Source: CAZKVJ01 sp964556225
GTDB taxonomy: Bacteria; Actinomycetota; Acidimicrobiia; Acidimicrobiales; Ilumatobacteraceae
DNA: 64,000 nucleotides
Reading direction: 5' to 3'
Assembly: GCA_964556225.1 (NCBI GenBank)
Contig: CAZKVJ010000002.1
Location: forward strand, 62,001-126,000
In this document: positions 7,542 through 15,630 of the stretch, piece by piece
Layout of the letters: each line of letters starts with the position of its first letter
Numbering within the stretch: the stretch's first letter is position 1
Program-made: the position numbers and the translations under genes
Notes under the pieces: generated by a model
The model's input: only the letters and a program-made list of their open reading frames with translations
What the model was told of the DNA's origin: nothing
Database searches by the model: none

Positions 7542-7919
7542 ATGTACGTCCTGACCCAAGAGCTCCCCATCGACATCGACGTCGACACCGGCCTCGCCCC
7601 CGTCGAGGTCGCCACGCGGTGGACCGCGGCGCGCTGTCGCGACGGCAACGGCACCCTGACGGCGCTGTTCTTCTCCGACGACGTCCACGACATCGCCCGG
7701 GCCAAGGCCATCTGCGCCAAGTGCCCCCTGCGCATCGAGTGCCTCGACGGCGCGCTCGAGCGGGCCGAGCCGTGGGGCGTCTGGGGCGGCGAGCTGCTCG
7801 ACGGCGGCCGGATCGTCGTCACCAAGCGGCCTCGCGGTCGCCCACCCAAGCACGGCCACGCGCCGGTGCTCATCGACGAGGACGGCAACGCCCTCCCGGC
7901 CGAGCCCCGGGTCGCCTGA
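7542..7919 (+). CDS. whiB7: WhiB7/WblC-type iron-sulfur transcription factor
   Basis: A 125-residue Wbl protein. Cys32, Cys58, Cys61 and Cys67 would bind a [4Fe-4S] cluster; RAEPWGVWGGE (residues 74-84) is the beta-turn that contacts sigma factor region 4, and KRPRGRPPK (95-103) is an AT-hook. The combination of RAEPWGVWGGE and the RPRGRP AT-hook is the hallmark of WhiB7, the activator of intrinsic antibiotic-resistance genes. The last 20 residues extend past mycobacterial WhiB7. It has a 350-base leader with a small ORF and terminator, as whiB7/wblC genes do. ATG 7542 is the only sensible start. Confidence 0.88.
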   Translation: MYVLTQELPIDIDVDTGLAPVEVATRWTAARCRDGNGTLTALFFSDDVHDIARAKAICAKCPLRIECLDGALERAEPWGVWGGELLDGGRIVVTKRPRGRPPKHGHAPVLIDEDGNALPAEPRVA

Positions 7920-7928
7920 CCGGGGCTC
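7902..7928 (+). terminator. GC-rich hairpin at the whiB7 stop
   Basis: GAGCCCCGG and CCGGGGCTC form a perfect 9-pair stem around a 9-base loop that contains the whiB7 stop codon. There is no T-run, so it may be a Rho-independent terminator of the U-less kind common in GC-rich actinobacteria, or an mRNA 3' end stabiliser. Confidence 0.45.
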
Positions 7929-8077
7929 AGGGCCGTCACATCCGACGGTCCGGGGCAACGCCCCCACCGGCAGCCACCCCCCGGGCTCGCCGGTGGGCGA
8001 GCGACCCCCGGCCCTCGCCCCGGCACCTCGGGTCGGCCGACGAGGCCGGCCCGAGGTCGCTGGATAGCCTCGACGGC

Positions 8078-8665
8078 GTGGTCCGACGTCGCCTGCTCTC
8101 CGGCTCGCTCGCCGCTGCCGCCGTCATCGCGGTGGCGGGTGGGTGGGCGTGGGCCCAGGTCGACGACGACGACAGCACCACACCGACGGCGACGTTCCCC
8201 GCATCCGGCGACACCGCTGCGACGCCCGGCATCCCCACCAACGCCGCGCTCGCCGGTGAGCCCTTCCCGGACGTCGAGGTGCTCGGACCTGACGGTGCCA
8301 GAGTGTCCACGGCCACGCTCGTCGGGCGGCCCATGGTGGTGAACGTCTGGTACTCCACCTGCCCACCCTGCCGGCGTGAGCTCCCTGCGTTCGCGACCGT
8401 CGCCGCCGAGCGGGGTTCGGAGGTCGACTTCGTCGGCATCAACCCCCGCGACGACCAGGAGACCGCCCGATCGTTCGCCGACGAGCACGGGATCACCTAC
8501 GACACCTACCGTGACCCCGACGGCGAGTTCCTCGCCGCCGCCGGGGTCGCCATCTTCCCGTCCACCCTGTTCGTGGCGCCCGATGGCACCATCGTCGAGC
8601 AGCACGCCGGCGAGCTCACCGCCGACGAGCTCATCCGCATCATCGACGAGGAGCTGGTCAGCTGA
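8078..8665 (+). CDS. TlpA/ResA-like membrane-anchored thioredoxin
   Basis: A 195-residue redoxin. An N-terminal hydrophobic segment (about residues 6-26) should export and anchor it outside the membrane; the thioredoxin fold follows, with active site C95-P-P-C98 and the cis-Pro region FPSTLFV. Such proteins reduce apocytochrome c or other extracytoplasmic disulfides. GTG 8078 is preceded by TAGCCT (8065-8070) at 7 bases. Its TGA overlaps the ATG of the CcdA-like gene (TGATG), the membrane protein that would supply it with electrons. Confidence 0.85.
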   Translation: MVRRRLLSGSLAAAAVIAVAGGWAWAQVDDDDSTTPTATFPASGDTAATPGIPTNAALAGEPFPDVEVLGPDGARVSTATLVGRPMVVNVWYSTCPPCRRELPAFATVAAERGSEVDFVGINPRDDQETARSFADEHGITYDTYRDPDGEFLAAAGVAIFPSTLFVAPDGTIVEQHAGELTADELIRIIDEELVS

Positions 8666-9537
8666 TGCTCGTGATCGAGGGCAACTTCGCATACAGCTTC
8701 CTCCTCGGCGTGCTGGCGGCCGTCAACCCGTGCGGGTTCGTGCTCCTGCCCGCCTACCTCATGTACTTCCTCGGCCTCGAGGGCACCCGCCCCGGCAGCC
8801 AGCGGGCGAACGTGCAGCGAGCCCTCGTCGTGAGCGCGGCCACGAGCCTCGGCTTCATCACCGTCTTCTTGATCGTCGGCACGATCTCCCGGCTGTTCAC
8901 CCAGTGGATCGAGCTGCGAGCGAAGTACGTGGCGTTCGGCATCGGCGTGGCGCTCGTGTTCTTCGGCATCGCCATGCTCGCCGGGTGGAAGCCGCGCTTC
9001 ACCACACCCCAGATCTCGCCGGAGCACCGTGATCGCACGTTCCGCTCGATGTACATCTTCGGGATCGCCTACGCGGTGGCCTCCATCGGCTGCACGATCG
9101 GCTTCTTGACGACGGCGATCCTCGGCACCATCGGGACCAAGGGGTTCATCAGCGGTGTGATCTCCATCGTGCTCTACGGGCTCGGGATGTCGCTGCTCGT
9201 CACCGCGCTCACCGTGACCCTGGCCTTCGCCAGCACCGGCCTGCTGACCGCCCTGCGCTCGTTCATGCGCTACGCCGACAAGGCAGCCGCCGTGTTCATC
9301 ATCCTCACCGGGATGTACCTCGCCTGGTACTGGTACACGTTCATCACCGACTCGACGGGCGGCGACGCCGTCACCCAGCGGGTCGAAGGCTGGCAGAGCC
9401 GGGTCGCCACATTCCTGCAGGACCAGGGCGCCATCCGCCTCGCCGTCGTGTTGGGCGCCATCGTGCTCGGGGCCATCGTCTTCGTGGTCGTGCGCCGGCC
9501 TCGCGGCGGCAAGCCGGCGGGGACCGACGCCTCGTGA
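8665..9537 (+). CDS. ccdA: CcdA-like thiol:disulfide transporter
   Basis: A 290-residue polytopic membrane protein of the CcdA/DsbD family, passing electrons from cytosolic thioredoxin to extracytoplasmic thioredoxins for cytochrome c maturation. The two conserved cysteines are visible: C23 in VNPCGF and C143 in IGCTIGF, on pseudo-repeated helices. Six or seven helices are evident, the last near residues 258-278 before a basic tail. It is coupled to the TlpA-like gene by stop/start overlap and to the next gene by GTGA. Confidence 0.88.
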   Translation: MLVIEGNFAYSFLLGVLAAVNPCGFVLLPAYLMYFLGLEGTRPGSQRANVQRALVVSAATSLGFITVFLIVGTISRLFTQWIELRAKYVAFGIGVALVFFGIAMLAGWKPRFTTPQISPEHRDRTFRSMYIFGIAYAVASIGCTIGFLTTAILGTIGTKGFISGVISIVLYGLGMSLLVTALTVTLAFASTGLLTALRSFMRYADKAAAVFIILTGMYLAWYWYTFITDSTGGDAVTQRVEGWQSRVATFLQDQGAIRLAVVLGAIVLGAIVFVVVRRPRGGKPAGTDAS

Positions 9538-10142
9538 CGTTCGCCGACCTGCTCGCCCAGCCCGGGGTCGAGGAGGTCGTCGAGCTGCGCGGCCGCTTCG
9601 GGTTCATGGCCTTCCACGGCGGGTCGCTCGAGGCGATGACCGACGTCGTCGCCCGGGCCGCCGCAGCGCGCGCCGGCGCCAGCTACTACGGGGTGCTGCA
9701 GCCACCGGACCTGCGCTGGCACATCCCGTCCAACAAGGTGTCCCCGGCCGAGTCCGCCGCCCTCGACGCCTTCGTGCGCCACGTCGAGATCGTGATCACC
9801 GTCCACGGCTACGGCCGCCACGGGTTCTTCACCCGGTTGCTCCTCGGCGGCGCCAACAGACGCCTGGCCGAGCACCTCGGCACGGTGTTGCGACCGGCAC
9901 TCCCGGAGTACGAGATCGTCACCGACCTCGACGCGATCCCCGAGGAGCTGCGGGGCCTGCACCCGACCAACCCCGTCAACCTGCCACCGGATCGAGGCGT
10001 GCAGCTCGAGCTGCCGCCACGGGTGCGCGGCGCCGGCCCCCGCTGGCAGCACTGGAAGGGACCGGGACCGACCCCGCACACCGCTGCCCTCATCGACGCC
10101 CTGGCCGGCGCTGCTTCGACGTGGATCTCCGGGTCAGGGTGA
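9534..10142 (+). CDS. Poly-gamma-glutamate hydrolase family protein
   Basis: A 202-residue protein resembling the PghP/YmaC-type PGA hydrolases (Gamma_PGA_hydro family), zinc peptidases of carboxypeptidase-like fold. Seen are HGGSLEAMT (zinc HGGxxE), VITVHGYG and a C-terminal HTAALIDAL. Known members cut poly-gamma-glutamate and come from phages and bacteria. No signal peptide, so it acts in the cytosol or is released otherwise. GTG 9534 overlaps the ccdA stop (GTGA), although the functional link to cytochrome maturation is not obvious. Confidence 0.72.
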   Translation: MTFADLLAQPGVEEVVELRGRFGFMAFHGGSLEAMTDVVARAAAARAGASYYGVLQPPDLRWHIPSNKVSPAESAALDAFVRHVEIVITVHGYGRHGFFTRLLLGGANRRLAEHLGTVLRPALPEYEIVTDLDAIPEELRGLHPTNPVNLPPDRGVQLELPPRVRGAGPRWQHWKGPGPTPHTAALIDALAGAASTWISGSG

Positions 10143-10769
10143 CAGCCGCGCCACCCGCCAGCCCCCGCCGGCGGCGGTGTAGCGGAAGCGGTCGTGCAGC
10201 CGGTTCGGACGCCCCTGCCAGAACTCCCAGACCTCGGGCTCGATCCGCCACCCACCCCAGTGGGGCGGCCGGGGGACGTCGGCCCCGCGGAAGCGATCCG
10301 TGACCTCGGCCAGCGCCGCCTCGAGCGCCGCCCGGTCGGCGATCTCGGCCGACTGCGCGGACGCCCATGCGCCGAGCCGGTGCTCGCGGGGTCGGGAGGC
10401 GAAGTACTCGTCGCTCTCGGCGTCGCTCACACGGCTGACCCGGCCCCGCACCCTCACCTGGCGGTGGTGGGCGAGCCACGCGAAGGTCGCGGCGGCGTAC
10501 GGCGTCGCCGCCAGGTGGTCGCTCTTGGGGCTCGCGTAGCTGGTGAAGAACGTCAGACCGCCGGCGTCGACACCGCGCACGAGCACCAGGCGCGAATCGG
10601 GCCGGCCTTCGCCGTCGACGGTGGCGAGCGCCATCGTGTTCGGCTCGTCCAGGCCGGCGGCCACCGCCTCGTCGTACCAGCGGTGCCACTGCGCGACCGG
10701 ATCGTCGGCGAGGTCGGCGCGCTCGAGCCCTGGCGTCTCGTACTGCACGCGACGGTCGCGCACGCTCAC
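10134..10769 (-). CDS. pdxH: Pyridoxamine 5'-phosphate oxidase
   Basis: A 211-residue FMN enzyme making pyridoxal phosphate from pyridoxamine- or pyridoxine-phosphate. The N-terminal region has PNTMALATVDGEGRPDSRLVL, FFTSYASPKSDHLAATP and QVRVRGRV, and the C-terminal signature EFWQGRPNRLHDRFRY is diagnostic. GTG 10769 overlaps the serS stop (GTGA, 10766-10769), so it is translated after serS. Its 3' end overlaps the PGA-hydrolase end by 9 bases in convergent orientation. Confidence 0.93.
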   Translation of the reverse strand: MSVRDRRVQYETPGLERADLADDPVAQWHRWYDEAVAAGLDEPNTMALATVDGEGRPDSRLVLVRGVDAGGLTFFTSYASPKSDHLAATPYAAATFAWLAHHRQVRVRGRVSRVSDAESDEYFASRPREHRLGAWASAQSAEIADRAALEAALAEVTDRFRGADVPRPPHWGGWRIEPEVWEFWQGRPNRLHDRFRYTAAGGGWRVARLSP

Positions 10770-12061
10770 GCCGGCCGCTCGATCCGCTCGTGGCCGCGCA
10801 GGTACGGACGCAGCACCTCGGGCAGGGTCACCGACCCATCGACTTCTCGGTAGTTCTCCACGATCGCCGCCCAGACCCGTGGCACCGCCAGCGCCGAGCC
10901 GTTCAGCGTGTGGGCGATCTCGGTGCCCTTCTGGCCGGTGCGACGGAACCGGATGTCGGCCCGGCGCGCCTGGTAGTCGCTGAACCAGCTGACGGAGCTG
11001 ACCTCGAGCCAGCGGTCGCTGCCGGGTGCGTACACCTCGACGTCAAAGCTGCGGTGGTGGCTCTGGCCCATGTCGCCGGTGCAGATCTCGATGATCCGGT
11101 AGGGCAGCCCGAGGGCGGCGATGGTCCCCTCGGCGCGCTCGACGAGCTCGTCGAGCATCGCCGGCGCATCCTCCGGGCGGGTGACGGCAAGGATCTCCAC
11201 CTTGTCGAACTCGTGGGTGCGCAGCATCCCACGCGTGTCACGACCGGCCGAGCCGGCCTCCCGCCGGTAGCACGGCGTGTAGGCGACGTAGCGACGGGGC
11301 AGGTCGGCCTCGTCGAGGATCTCACCGGCGTGCATGGACGTGAGCGGCACCTCGGCGGTGGGGATGAGCCACAGGTCGTCCCGCTCGACCGCATACGCGT
11401 CGTCGGCGAACTTGGGCAGGTGCCCGGTGGCCGTCAGGGTCGCCGTGGTAACGAGCGTGGGCGGGCGGATCTCCTCGAACGCGTCGGCGTTGCGGTCGAG
11501 GGCGAGCTGGCACAGCGCCCGCCCGAGCGCCGCACCCAGTCCACGCTGCATGGTGAACATGGCCCCGCTCAGCTTGGTGGCCCGCTCGTTGTCGAGGATC
11601 CCCAGCTCCACCCCTGCCTCCCAGTGCGGGACACGGCGGTGCTCGGGGAGGTCGGGCGACCACCCGATCGGGCCTTTCACGACCGGGTTGTCCTGCTCGC
11701 CACGACCGTCGGGCGCGTCGGGGTGCGGCAGGTTCGGGATCCGCAGCAGCAGCTCGCGCAGCGACCGCTGCACGGCCTCTCCCTCGGCATCGAGCTCGCC
11801 TTCACGAGCCCCGAGCTCCCGGCTCTGGGCCATGAGCGCCTCGGCGGCCTCGGCGTCACCGGCCCGGCGCAGCTCGCCGACCCGCTTCGACGTCTCGTTC
11901 ACCGCCCGGCGCAGCTCGTCGCGCTGGGCCGTGATCTCACGCGAGCGGGCGTCGAGCAGCGCTGCGGCGTCGACCTGCTCCAGCAGCTCGGCATGGCGGC
12001 GTCGACCCAGCGCAGCGCGCACGGCGGGAAGGTCGGTTCTCAGGAGCCGCACGTCGATCAC
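10766..12061 (-). CDS. serS: Seryl-tRNA synthetase
   Basis: A 431-residue class II synthetase charging tRNA-Ser. Residues of about 30-105 form the tRNA-binding coiled coil (ARSREITAQRDELRRAVNE). Motif 2 (CYRREAGSAGRDTRGMLRTHEFDKVE) and motif 3 (SALAVPRVWAAIVEN) are clear, with TAEVPLTSMHAGEI as the serine-site loop. GTG 12061 is the start; TAGCCT lies 9 bases upstream on the minus strand (12071-12076). It diverges from the ABC exporter with 48 bases between starts and is coupled to pdxH. Confidence 0.96.
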   Translation of the reverse strand: MIDVRLLRTDLPAVRAALGRRRHAELLEQVDAAALLDARSREITAQRDELRRAVNETSKRVGELRRAGDAEAAEALMAQSRELGAREGELDAEGEAVQRSLRELLLRIPNLPHPDAPDGRGEQDNPVVKGPIGWSPDLPEHRRVPHWEAGVELGILDNERATKLSGAMFTMQRGLGAALGRALCQLALDRNADAFEEIRPPTLVTTATLTATGHLPKFADDAYAVERDDLWLIPTAEVPLTSMHAGEILDEADLPRRYVAYTPCYRREAGSAGRDTRGMLRTHEFDKVEILAVTRPEDAPAMLDELVERAEGTIAALGLPYRIIEICTGDMGQSHHRSFDVEVYAPGSDRWLEVSSVSWFSDYQARRADIRFRRTGQKGTEIAHTLNGSALAVPRVWAAIVENYREVDGSVTLPEVLRPYLRGHERIERPA

Positions 12062-12109
12062 AGGTGCGTCAGGCTATCCGGCGGGCCCTCGCGGCCTATC
12101 CTCGCTCCC

Positions 12110-13018
12110 ATGGCGGTCGTCGAGGTCGAGGGGCTCGTGGTGCGCTACGGCACCCTCACCGCGGTCGACGAGATCAGCTGGCGGGCCGAGGCCGGTGCCA
12201 TCACGGCGGTGCTCGGACCGAACGGTGCCGGCAAGACCAGCACGATCGAGGTGTGCGAGGGGTACCGGCGCCCGAGCGCCGGCCAGGTCCGCGTGCTCGG
12301 CCTCGACCCGGCCCGCGACCAGCGTCGTCTGGCCACCCGCATGGGGGTGATGCTCCAGGACGGCGGCGTCTACCCGAGCGCCCGGGTGCGCGACACCGTC
12401 GCGCTGTACTGCGCGCTCCACGGAGGGCGCGCCGACCCTGACGAGCTCGTCGCCACCGTCGGCCTCGACGAGCGGGCCCGCAGCCCGTGGCGGCGGCTGT
12501 CCGGCGGGGAACGCCAGCGGCTCTCGCTGGCCCTCGCCCTGGCAGCGCAGCCGGACGTCGCGTTCCTCGACGAGCCGACCTCGGGCGTCGATGTGAACGG
12601 GCGCGCCACCATCAGGTCGATCCTGCGCACCCTGGCCGACGGCGGCTGCGCGGTGGTGCTGGCCACCCACGAGCTCGACGAGGCCGAACGGGTCGCGGAC
12701 CACGTCGTCATCATCGACCGCGGCAGCGTGGTGGCCGACGGCACGCTCGACGAGCTGCGCCGCGGCGCCGACGAGGTCCGGTTCACCAGCTCGGCGGAGC
12801 TCGACGACGTGGCACTCGCCGAGCACCTCGGCCAGCCGGTCGAGCGGACCGGTCCCGCCTCGTTCCGGATCGCCGGCGCGGCCGATCCCCAGCTGCTGGC
12901 CCGCCTCACCGGCTGGCTCGCTGGCGAGGGCCTCCCCCTCGACGATCTCCGGGCCGGCAGCCAGCGCCTCGAGGACGTGTTCGTCCGCCTCACCCAGCCC
13001 GGCGAGGCCGGCCCGTGA
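12110..13018 (+). CDS. ABC transporter ATP-binding protein
   Basis: A 302-residue ATPase of the drug/antibiotic exporter class. Walker A GPNGAGKTST, Q-loop MLQDGG, signature LSGGERQRLS, Walker B VAFLDEPTSGVD and the switch His in ATHELDE are all intact. A C-terminal regulatory part of about 80 residues follows. ATG 12110 has TATCCT (12097-12102) 7 bases upstream, so a leaderless mRNA is likely; the long open frame upstream is antisense to serS. It is coupled to the permease gene by GTGA. Substrate unknown. Confidence 0.92.
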   Translation: MAVVEVEGLVVRYGTLTAVDEISWRAEAGAITAVLGPNGAGKTSTIEVCEGYRRPSAGQVRVLGLDPARDQRRLATRMGVMLQDGGVYPSARVRDTVALYCALHGGRADPDELVATVGLDERARSPWRRLSGGERQRLSLALALAAQPDVAFLDEPTSGVDVNGRATIRSILRTLADGGCAVVLATHELDEAERVADHVVIIDRGSVVADGTLDELRRGADEVRFTSSAELDDVALAEHLGQPVERTGPASFRIAGAADPQLLARLTGWLAGEGLPLDDLRAGSQRLEDVFVRLTQPGEAGP

Positions 13019-13737
13019 GCCCACTCGCCGCCCAGCTCCGCGCCGAGCTCCAGGTCACGATCCGCAACGGCGAGCAGCTGCTCGTGACGCTCGGCATCCC
13101 CGTGCTGCTGCTCGTGTTCTTCAGCCAGGTCGACGTGCTCCCCACCGGCGACGAGGAGCCGATCGACTTCCTCACCCCCGGGGTGCTCGCGCTCGCGGTG
13201 ATGTCCACCGCCATGGTGAGCCTGGGCATCGCGACCGGCTTCGAGCGCAGCTACCGCGTGCTGAAGCGCCTCGGCGCCACACCGCTCGGCCGGGGCCGCC
13301 TGATCGGGGCGAAGATCGCCGCCGTCGCCGTCGTCGAGTCGGTGCAGCTCGTCGTGCTCGTGTCCACGGCGTACGCCCTCGGCTGGTCGCCGTCCTCGCC
13401 GGAGTGGGCCGTGGCCCTGACCGGGGTGGTGGTCGGCACCCTCGCGTTCGGCGGCATCGGCCTCACCCTGGCCGGACGTCTGCGGGGCGAGGTGAACCTG
13501 GCCGTGCAGAACGGCCTCTACCTGGTGATGCTGCTGCTCGGCGGGATCGTCGTGCCGTTCGCCGAGATGCCGGCGCCACTTCGCGCCGTGGGACGGCTGC
13601 TCCCCTCGGGGGCGCTGTCGGAGGTCCTGCACGCCGCCCTCGGCGCCGCCGGCTCGGCCGGACGAGGCTGGGCGGTCCTGGTGGCCTGGGCGGTGGCTGC
13701 CCCGCTCACCGCCGCCGCGCTGTTCCGCTGGGAGTGA
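13015..13737 (+). CDS. ABC-2 type transporter permease
   Basis: A 240-residue ABC-2 permease with about six helices, including the segments LVTLGIPVLLLVFF, FLTPGVLALAVMSTAMVSLGIA and LYLVMLLLGGIVVPF, and the cytosolic FERSYRVLKRLGATPL coupling loop typical of this family. It forms an exporter with the preceding ATPase, whose stop overlaps this GTG start. The end converges on ctaG with only 7 bases between stops and no obvious terminator there. Confidence 0.88.
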   Translation: MSPLAAQLRAELQVTIRNGEQLLVTLGIPVLLLVFFSQVDVLPTGDEEPIDFLTPGVLALAVMSTAMVSLGIATGFERSYRVLKRLGATPLGRGRLIGAKIAAVAVVESVQLVVLVSTAYALGWSPSSPEWAVALTGVVVGTLAFGGIGLTLAGRLRGEVNLAVQNGLYLVMLLLGGIVVPFAEMPAPLRAVGRLLPSGALSEVLHAALGAAGSAGRGWAVLVAWAVAAPLTAAALFRWE

Positions 13738-13744
13738 GCGCCCG

Positions 13745-14674
13745 TCACCGGACGGGCTCGTCGGCGGCCGGCGAGCGGCGGAAGGCCGCGTCGACGTCGG
13801 CGGTGGTCAGCGGCACTTCGTCGTGGCCGGTGATCTCGGCGCTCGGGATCTGCGCGCTTCGCCGGTACGACTGCTCGGCAGCGAACGTGGCCGCGAAGCG
13901 GCGGAACCACACGAACACCACGATCGACCACAGGTACAGGCCGCCGCCCACCTTCATGATCGCTCCTGCGAGCTGCTGGTCGTCGTTGACCGTCATGCCC
14001 CACACCCGCACCGGGTGGTCGTAGTGCTGATAGACGGCGCCCTCGGCGAACACCAGCCAGGCCGCCGGGATGGTCATGACCACCGACACCAAGAACAGGT
14101 ACACCGCCTTGGCCACCGGCCCGATCTGCAGCGCTCGCATCGGCGACACGACCGGCATCCACATCACCAGCCCCGACACCACCACCATGGTGTGGAGCCC
14201 GTAGTGCAGCGGTCCGTTCTCGGTGCTGGCGTTGACCACGGCGGGGATGTGCGTGATCACGATCGCCAGGTTGAAGATGGCGCCCGCCACCACGGGGCGG
14301 GTGAGCACCTTCAGCATCCGGTAGGCCCGGCCGTGGAACAGCAGCCGGGCGAACCACTCGGGGGTGGCCAGAAGCGCCAGCGGTGGCACGAAGTACGACA
14401 GCACCATGTGCTGCACCATGTGCACGGAGTAGAGGTACTCCTCACCGATGTCGTGCACCGGCCAGTCCGAGGCGAACCACAGCAGCGCCATGGCGCCGGC
14501 GAAGCAGCCGACCTGGCGCCGGGTCACGACCGGGCCGTCGGTGACGACCTTCGGACCGAGCACCCTCACGACGTAGACGTACGCCAGGATCAGCGCCCCC
14601 ACCAGCACCCAGACCTCGGGGTGCAGCTGGTACCGCCACGGGTCCAGCAGCGGGTTGACGGCCTCGGCGAGCAC
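13745..14674 (-). CDS. ctaG: Cytochrome c oxidase assembly protein, caa3_CtaG family
   Basis: A 309-residue membrane protein with about seven helices. VHMVQHMVLSYFVPPLALLATP, the HxxxH patterns (VHMVQH, THIPAVVN, YGLHTMVV) and NDDQQLAG are characteristic of the caa3_CtaG family, thought to help build the CuB/CuA copper sites of caa3 oxidase. It is the last gene of the minus-strand oxidase operon, 12 bases after ctaF. The C-terminal 40 residues are soluble and acidic. Confidence 0.88.
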   Translation of the reverse strand: MLAEAVNPLLDPWRYQLHPEVWVLVGALILAYVYVVRVLGPKVVTDGPVVTRRQVGCFAGAMALLWFASDWPVHDIGEEYLYSVHMVQHMVLSYFVPPLALLATPEWFARLLFHGRAYRMLKVLTRPVVAGAIFNLAIVITHIPAVVNASTENGPLHYGLHTMVVVSGLVMWMPVVSPMRALQIGPVAKAVYLFLVSVVMTIPAAWLVFAEGAVYQHYDHPVRVWGMTVNDDQQLAGAIMKVGGGLYLWSIVVFVWFRRFAATFAAEQSYRRSAQIPSAEITGHDEVPLTTADVDAAFRRSPAADEPVR

Positions 14675-14686
14675 GCTCGTGCCCGC

Positions 14687-15016
14687 TCAGCTCGACACGA
14701 AGAACTTGAAGGTCGCGAGTGTGCCGATGTACACCATGAGCGCGAGCCCGAGCCCGGCGTAGAACATGAAGCTGTACAGGCGCTGGTCGAACTTCAGGTG
14801 CATGAAGTACGAGACCACCGTCACGAACTTGATGGCCATCAGGATCAGCAGCAGCGGGATGAAGAACGGCCCGAAGTCGAAGTAGTACGTCGACACCTCG
14901 AGCGCGGTGAGCGCGGCGAGGAAGATCGCCACCTTCACGTAGCCGATGTCGGACAGGCCGTGGGCTTCCGCCTCGTCGTGGGCGTCGACCTCGTGCAGCT
15001 CTGATGTGGTGGTCAT
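14687..15016 (-). CDS. ctaF: Cytochrome c oxidase subunit IV (prokaryotic type)
   Basis: A 109-residue small subunit with three transmembrane helices; the pattern GYVKVAIFLAALTALEVSTYY, KFVTVVSYFMHLKFD and the last helix ALMVYIGTLATF fits the COX4_pro family (CtaF/CyoD-like), which stabilises the catalytic subunits. The soluble N-terminus is rich in acidic residues and His. ATG 15016 starts 7 bases after the ctaE stop. Confidence 0.9.
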   Translation of the reverse strand: MTTTSELHEVDAHDEAEAHGLSDIGYVKVAIFLAALTALEVSTYYFDFGPFFIPLLLILMAIKFVTVVSYFMHLKFDQRLYSFMFYAGLGLALMVYIGTLATFKFFVSS

Positions 15017-15023
15017 GAGGGCC

Positions 15024-15629
15024 TCAGCTCGGGATCAGGTAGACGAGGGTGAAGATCACGATCCAGACGATGTCGACGAAGTGCCAGTACAAGCCGACGT
15101 TCTCGACCACCTCGCCATGGTCGCCCGGGATGGTGCTGCGGTGCATCATGCCGACCACGGCCATCAACATGATCACGCCGCCGGTGACGTGCATCCCGTG
15201 GAACCCGGTGAGGGTGTAGAAGCTCGAGCCGAACAGGCTGGTGGTGAAGCCCAGACCCTCGCGGTAGAAGGCGGTGAACTCGTACACCTGGCCGCCGACG
15301 AAGGTGGCGCCGAGCAGCGCGGTGATGGTGAGCCACAGCGTGGCGTTGCGCACGTCGCGCCGCTGGGCTGCCGACACCGCCAGGACCATGGTGAGTGAGC
15401 TCATGAGCAGCACGAAGGTGGTGACCGAGGTGAACGGGACGTCGAACACCTGGTTCGGTGTCGGACCCTCGGCGACCCGGCCCCGGTACAGCATGTAGGT
15501 GGAGATCAGCCCGCCGAACAGCAGGCACTCCGAGCCCAGGAACAGCCACATCGCCAGCTTGTTGTTGGAGATGCCGGTGGAGGTGCCATGGCCTCCGTGG
15601 CTGTCGTGGGCGACGGGGGAAACGGCCAC
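15024..15629 (-). CDS. ctaE: Cytochrome c oxidase subunit III
   Basis: A 201-residue subunit III with five helices. LGSECLLFGGLI, FYTLTGFHGMHVTGG and GLYWHFVDIVWIVIFTLVYL are conserved subunit III motifs. Five rather than seven helices fits Bacillus-like caa3 oxidases in which the first two are fused to subunit I; here ctaD indeed carries two extra C-terminal helices. GTG 15629 lies one base after the ctaD stop. The N-terminus is His-rich. Confidence 0.93.
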   Translation of the reverse strand: MAVSPVAHDSHGGHGTSTGISNNKLAMWLFLGSECLLFGGLISTYMLYRGRVAEGPTPNQVFDVPFTSVTTFVLLMSSLTMVLAVSAAQRRDVRNATLWLTITALLGATFVGGQVYEFTAFYREGLGFTTSLFGSSFYTLTGFHGMHVTGGVIMLMAVVGMMHRSTIPGDHGEVVENVGLYWHFVDIVWIVIFTLVYLIPS

Positions 15630-15630
15630 G